A stretch of DNA of 64,000 nt from Psettodes erumei (Eukaryota; Chordata; Actinopteri; Pleuronectiformes; Psettodidae), in the NCBI GenBank assembly GCA_016785225.1, contig JAFBJZ010000371.1, forward strand, positions 814,001-878,000. Direction: 5' to 3'. Position numbers and translations under genes: made by a program. Shown piece by piece: positions 61,148-64,000 of this stretch. Positions within the stretch are counted from its first letter, which is position 1. Each line of letters opens with the position of its first letter. The notes beneath the pieces are model-generated. The model was not told the DNA's origin. It did not search any database and saw only the letters and a list, made by a program, of their open reading frames with translations.

Positions 61148-62987
61148 GTTTGTGTGTGCTTTCTAAAAGAGGCCCCAGGGCCTCTCAAGAAGGGTTTTTT
61201 TTTGGTAATTTCATGCAAATTAGCTTCAAGCCAATTGGACAAAAGAAATGACAGCAGACTTAGATGCTGCCGTGCTGAATGCCGTCACACACACACACAC
61301 AGAAGAGAGAGAGACGGAGAGAGTTTTGCATGTTATTAAGGAGCTAATACAGACAGACAGGGACAGTCACTGCTACGGTTGAAATTAATGCAGCAAACAG
61401 CTCATAGCAACAGTCTGCACACACACACACACACACGTGCGCATTTATTGGAACACATTTGATTATTCAGTTGATTCAAATTTGAGTTAATTTAAGTTTA
61501 GGATGCACATGTGCTTACAACTGACTGACAGGTTAGCTATTTACTAACCTATTGGGTAACTTGCTAATTAACTTACTGACCATACTGACTAAGTGGCTAA
61601 CTTGTGGACTGCACAACTAATGACCTTCAATGCTAATATTATCAGAGCTAAATGGCTAACCAAATGGATAACATACTGACAAGTAGCTAACCAATGACGA
61701 CATCTGATAAAACCATAAACTCATTTTCTCGCTTGTTAAAATTTTAGCTAACTATATGTGTAAACCATTTACTTATCTCTAGGCCAATGTACAATTGCAA
61801 TTAAACCAAATTGCTTACTAACTCTGCTAAGCAACCTGATAATTTAATAGCCAACCAATTACTGACCTACAAGCTAACTTACTAGCATGCAACTAATTAA
61901 TCTACAAGCTAACTTAGCTGTCTGTAAGCAAAGTATCTAACCATCTCACTAACTTAGCCTACTAGCTAAAAAAAAACTTCTGAAATGTGAATATTTTCTA
62001 TTTTCATAGTTCATAGAAAATAATTTTCAGACAGTGAAAATAATTGCTGGTTGCAGCACCAACAGTTCTCCTATAATGGGAAAAACCCAACCTTTACAGA
62101 TGTTTTTTGTATGCTCATGACTTGCTGATGACATGATACACAGAAGAAGGTAACACAATTTGATTAAAAAACAACAACTTTACAAAAAATGAACCATACA
62201 TATAAACTGAAGTAATAAAAGTTTGAAACTAGAACTAGAGTCCCTAAAGGCTCAAGGGGCAATGTGGATAGTCTATGTGAGTGCAAATGCTCCAGGTGAT
62301 TTGTAGATCCATTTTACAAACAAAGCTCTGAGGAGTGATCCACAAATCAAGCAATGGAGGAGCTGAAAGGATTTTAATGTGATTTAGTGGAGATAAATCA
62401 CACAGAGGTGTTGAGTTATTATCAACTTGTATCATGCTTAAGAGGATTTTTAATCAGATGCCAATCAGATAATTTACTGACCATATAAACCAAAAGGGTG
62501 ATGGTCAAAGCTTCATTGGAGACAGAAAATATGAAGAAAGGAAATTTCAAAAGTTCTCCTGGAAATCATGTGGAAATGAAATCTTTTAGGTTTAAGTTTT
62601 TTTAGGTATGTGTTCTAAAGTTAATGTGTTGGTTTGATAACTGTTCATGAGCAGCAAGCTTTTTTTGCTTAATTTTACAAGCATCAATAATTAATTTGGA
62701 ACCATTTATTCTCTGGACATTTTTCATTTCAGGTTTTTTAAATCTCTGTGAGAGGGTTTCAAAGTACATACAGCACCACCAGGTGGCCCAGCTTGCTGAA
62801 AGCATGGTCAGGGACATGGCTGATGTGGTTGAGGGCGAGGGTCATGGCCTGCAGGGCCGGCAGATCGCTTAGAGCCTCCACCGGCACCTCCGTCAAAGAA
62901 TTGTCATCCAACCACAGGTGACGGAGGGAACGTAGGCCAGAAAAACATCCAGTGGGAACAGTGGAGATGTGATTGGCATCCAGACGG
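48576..62987 (-). CDS. lgr5: Leucine-rich repeat GPCR 5 (R-spondin receptor), 5' end outside window
   Basis: Sixteen exons join in phase: 62772-62987, 60980-61051, 57776-57844, 57235-57306, 56576-56647, 56226-56294, 54956-55027, 54524-54589, 54107-54178, 53219-53290, 52259-52384, 51334-51479, 51030-51113, 50309-50552, 49766-49923 and 48576-49306; 779 aa. Signal peptide, N-cap and first repeats (about 130 residues by comparison with human LGR5) are beyond the right edge. LGR4-6 bind R-spondins and boost Wnt signalling. One LRR per 66-72-base exon is the family pattern; the first exon here carries three. Then come a Cys-rich hinge ('PYAFQCCAF' to 'HSVHCSPAPGP'), seven transmembrane helices and a tail with 'EKQSCDSTQALVT', which is nearly LGR5's. 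Oddities: a seven-Gly run after 'SCERR' in the hinge, a short second extracellular loop and an Arg/Gly-rich tail. lgr6 is the alternative; tail and neighbours favour lgr5. Confidence 0.92.
51616..51664. repeat. (GT)n microsatellite in an lgr5 intron
   Basis: A pure GT array of about 24 units; a second one lies at about 51821-51872. Confidence 0.97.
54074..54098. repeat. (GT)n next to an lgr5 splice donor
   Basis: In transcript sense the donor of exon 54107-54178 reads gtaagcacgc and then CA repeats. The same exon's acceptor is preceded by a TG array (54190-54211). Confidence 0.93.
54658..54913. repeat. (TATC)n tetranucleotide array, about 255 bp
   Basis: About 64 units, mostly perfect, with scattered 'tgtc' variants, between lgr5 exons 54956-55027 and 54524-54589. 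Near-perfect repeats of this length are usually highly variable. The frame encoding Leu-Ser-Ile-Tyr repeats is not a gene. Confidence 0.98.
55140..55680. repeat. Decayed minisatellite, 'gtgttcaggtgcattaaagg' type
   Basis: Variants of 'gtgttcaggtgcattaaagg' and 'atgatgtgttcaggtg' recur at irregular spacing through an lgr5 intron. Confidence 0.65.
57900..58370. repeat. Decayed minisatellite, 'actgggaaagtcagctc' type
   Basis: Phrases such as 'ctgggaaaggtcagctccag', 'ggaatagtcagctccagacc' and 'aaactgggaaagtcacctct' recur about every 25-35 bases in an lgr5 intron, each copy diverged. Confidence 0.7.
58568..58611. repeat. (CA)n microsatellite
   Basis: An interrupted CA array in an lgr5 intron. 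Confidence 0.93.
60946..60970. repeat. (CA)n beside an lgr5 splice donor
   Basis: Lies ten bases beyond the donor of exon 60980-61051, which reads gtgagtttct and then TG repeats in transcript sense. Confidence 0.92.
61097..61150. repeat. (GT)n microsatellite upstream of an lgr5 acceptor
   Basis: A GT array of about 25 units, about 45 bases from the acceptor of exon 60980-61051. That exon therefore has a dinucleotide repeat on both sides. Confidence 0.96.
61530..61960. repeat. Decayed short tandem repeat, 'ctaacttactgac' type
   Basis: Variants of 'gctaacttactgacc' and 'aagctaacttagct' recur irregularly through this part of the first visible lgr5 intron. Confidence 0.6.
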
Positions 62988-64000
62988 CTACAGAAACAGA
63001 GAGCTCATTATTGTAAATCATTTTGAAAGTAGATTTTTTTAAGATCTTGATTATATTAACTGATTTCATATCACCAAAACCACATTTGAGTCGTAGAATA
63101 ATGTGAAACTGTTGGTAGGGTGTGAACTAATACAAATAAAACAATGACCCCCTCTTTGTGCTGTAGAAGTCCTAGAGGTCAGAAACTCCCTATAATTATG
63201 GTCATGATAATTAGGTTAATTTGATGACATTTAAATTTGATGAGTTCACAATGGAGTAACAAAAACACAAAGCAAGAGTCTCTTTGTTTGTTCTAAAAGT
63301 TTTTTGTCAACAAAAATCTGCGATCGAGCGCTACACTACTACATAACCGTCCATCCCATCTGCAGTGGCTTCTTTTATGAATTTAAATGACAATTACAGT
63401 CTGCATATTGTTGGTGGTCGAAAGGAAAGCGGTATACCATAAAGATCCCCAAACATGTAAAAATCCCATTTTCACTATGAGTGAGGGGAAAATAATCCAA
63501 TAAAAACAGGATTATTAAACCTTGTGGATCAACAGCACCAGAACAATTTATATAGTATTTCTTCATAGCATTAAATATTTACTTCATCATTCCAACTTCA
63601 TTAAAATTCCACTCTAAAACATTGTCAAACACAGAGGCTTCACTTCACTTTGAAGCTTGTAAAATAGGAAAATCAGAGGTCAAGTGTTTGACCAATGGTG
63701 AGGAATGAACGACAGGCTGCTCAAGCACCACTCAACCAGCCAACGAGCCTCTTAGGGGAAAACAAAGGTATTTTAATGAGCGCAGACTTATTGCTGAGAG
63801 GATTGAATGTGTCGGTCGGTACCACAGCACCTGGTAAGGAGCCATGCTAAGATGATTTTCTCAGCATGTTTTTTCATGATCATTGGAAAATTACTGTTTA
63901 TGTGATTGTTGTTTTTATGAGACCACAAAATGATGATTTAATGATCACAATAAAACAGTCAACTCAACAATGAATAAATGTCTTTTTGTGTTCACGTCGA
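62988..64000 (-). other. lgr5 intron running out of the window
   Basis: The exon at 62772-62987 begins in mid-codon (it supplies the third base of a Leu codon), so an upstream coding exon must exist. I found no LRR-coding exon between here and the window end. Confidence 0.7.

Noticed and set aside
1..64000. tRNA, rRNA, CRISPR, operon or phage-type features
   Set aside because: I looked for tRNA-like boxes, regular spaced repeats and closely packed same-strand frames; only SINE-type pol III boxes and eukaryotic tandem repeats were seen.

Overview
This 64-kb window is vertebrate nuclear DNA, almost certainly from a ray-finned (percomorph-like) fish. The genes are split into many short exons with GT-AG introns. 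The introns are short for a vertebrate and full of (CA)n, (GA)n and (TATC)n repeats and decayed fish transposons, and one gene (nothepsin) is known mainly from fish. I rebuilt gene models by hand, joining exons at splice sites and checking that reading phase carries through every junction. Five complete models and one 5'-truncated model close without a frame error.

Layout. 1-5.1 kb: no convincing gene; a decayed minisatellite, a 0.9-kb polypurine tract and simple repeats. 5.1-6.6 kb (-): a five-exon CYTH-domain enzyme, 174 aa. 8.7-15.5 kb (+): best3, a bestrophin anion channel, 13 coding exons, 652 aa. 16.35-19.57 kb (-): nothepsin (nots), an aspartic protease, 9 exons, 410 aa, tail-to-tail with best3. 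20.7-26.0 kb (-): cct2, chaperonin CCT/TRiC beta subunit, 16 exons, 535 aa, with one GC-AG intron. 26.5-26.9 kb (+): three candidate terminal exons of an unidentified gene. 27.2-29.8 kb (-): a chain of phase-compatible exons of an unidentified coiled-coil protein. 31.2-40.8 kb (-): myrfl, a membrane-tethered MYRF-family transcription factor, 23 exons, 944 aa. 40.8-48.6 kb: intergenic DNA with a tRNA-derived SINE and a LINE 3' fragment. 48.6-63.0 kb (-): lgr5, a leucine-rich-repeat GPCR, 16 exons seen, 5' end beyond the window.

The gene set best3, cct2, myrfl and lgr5 matches a block I know from human 12q15-q21, which supports the paralogue assignments (best3 rather than best1, myrfl rather than myrf, lgr5 rather than lgr6). 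The genes do not form a pathway; they encode a chloride channel, a protease, a cytosolic chaperonin subunit, a self-cleaving transcription factor and an R-spondin-type receptor. I found no mobile defence system, CRISPR array or operon-like unit. The least explained items are the coiled-coil gene at 27-30 kb and the small plus-strand exon set beside cct2.
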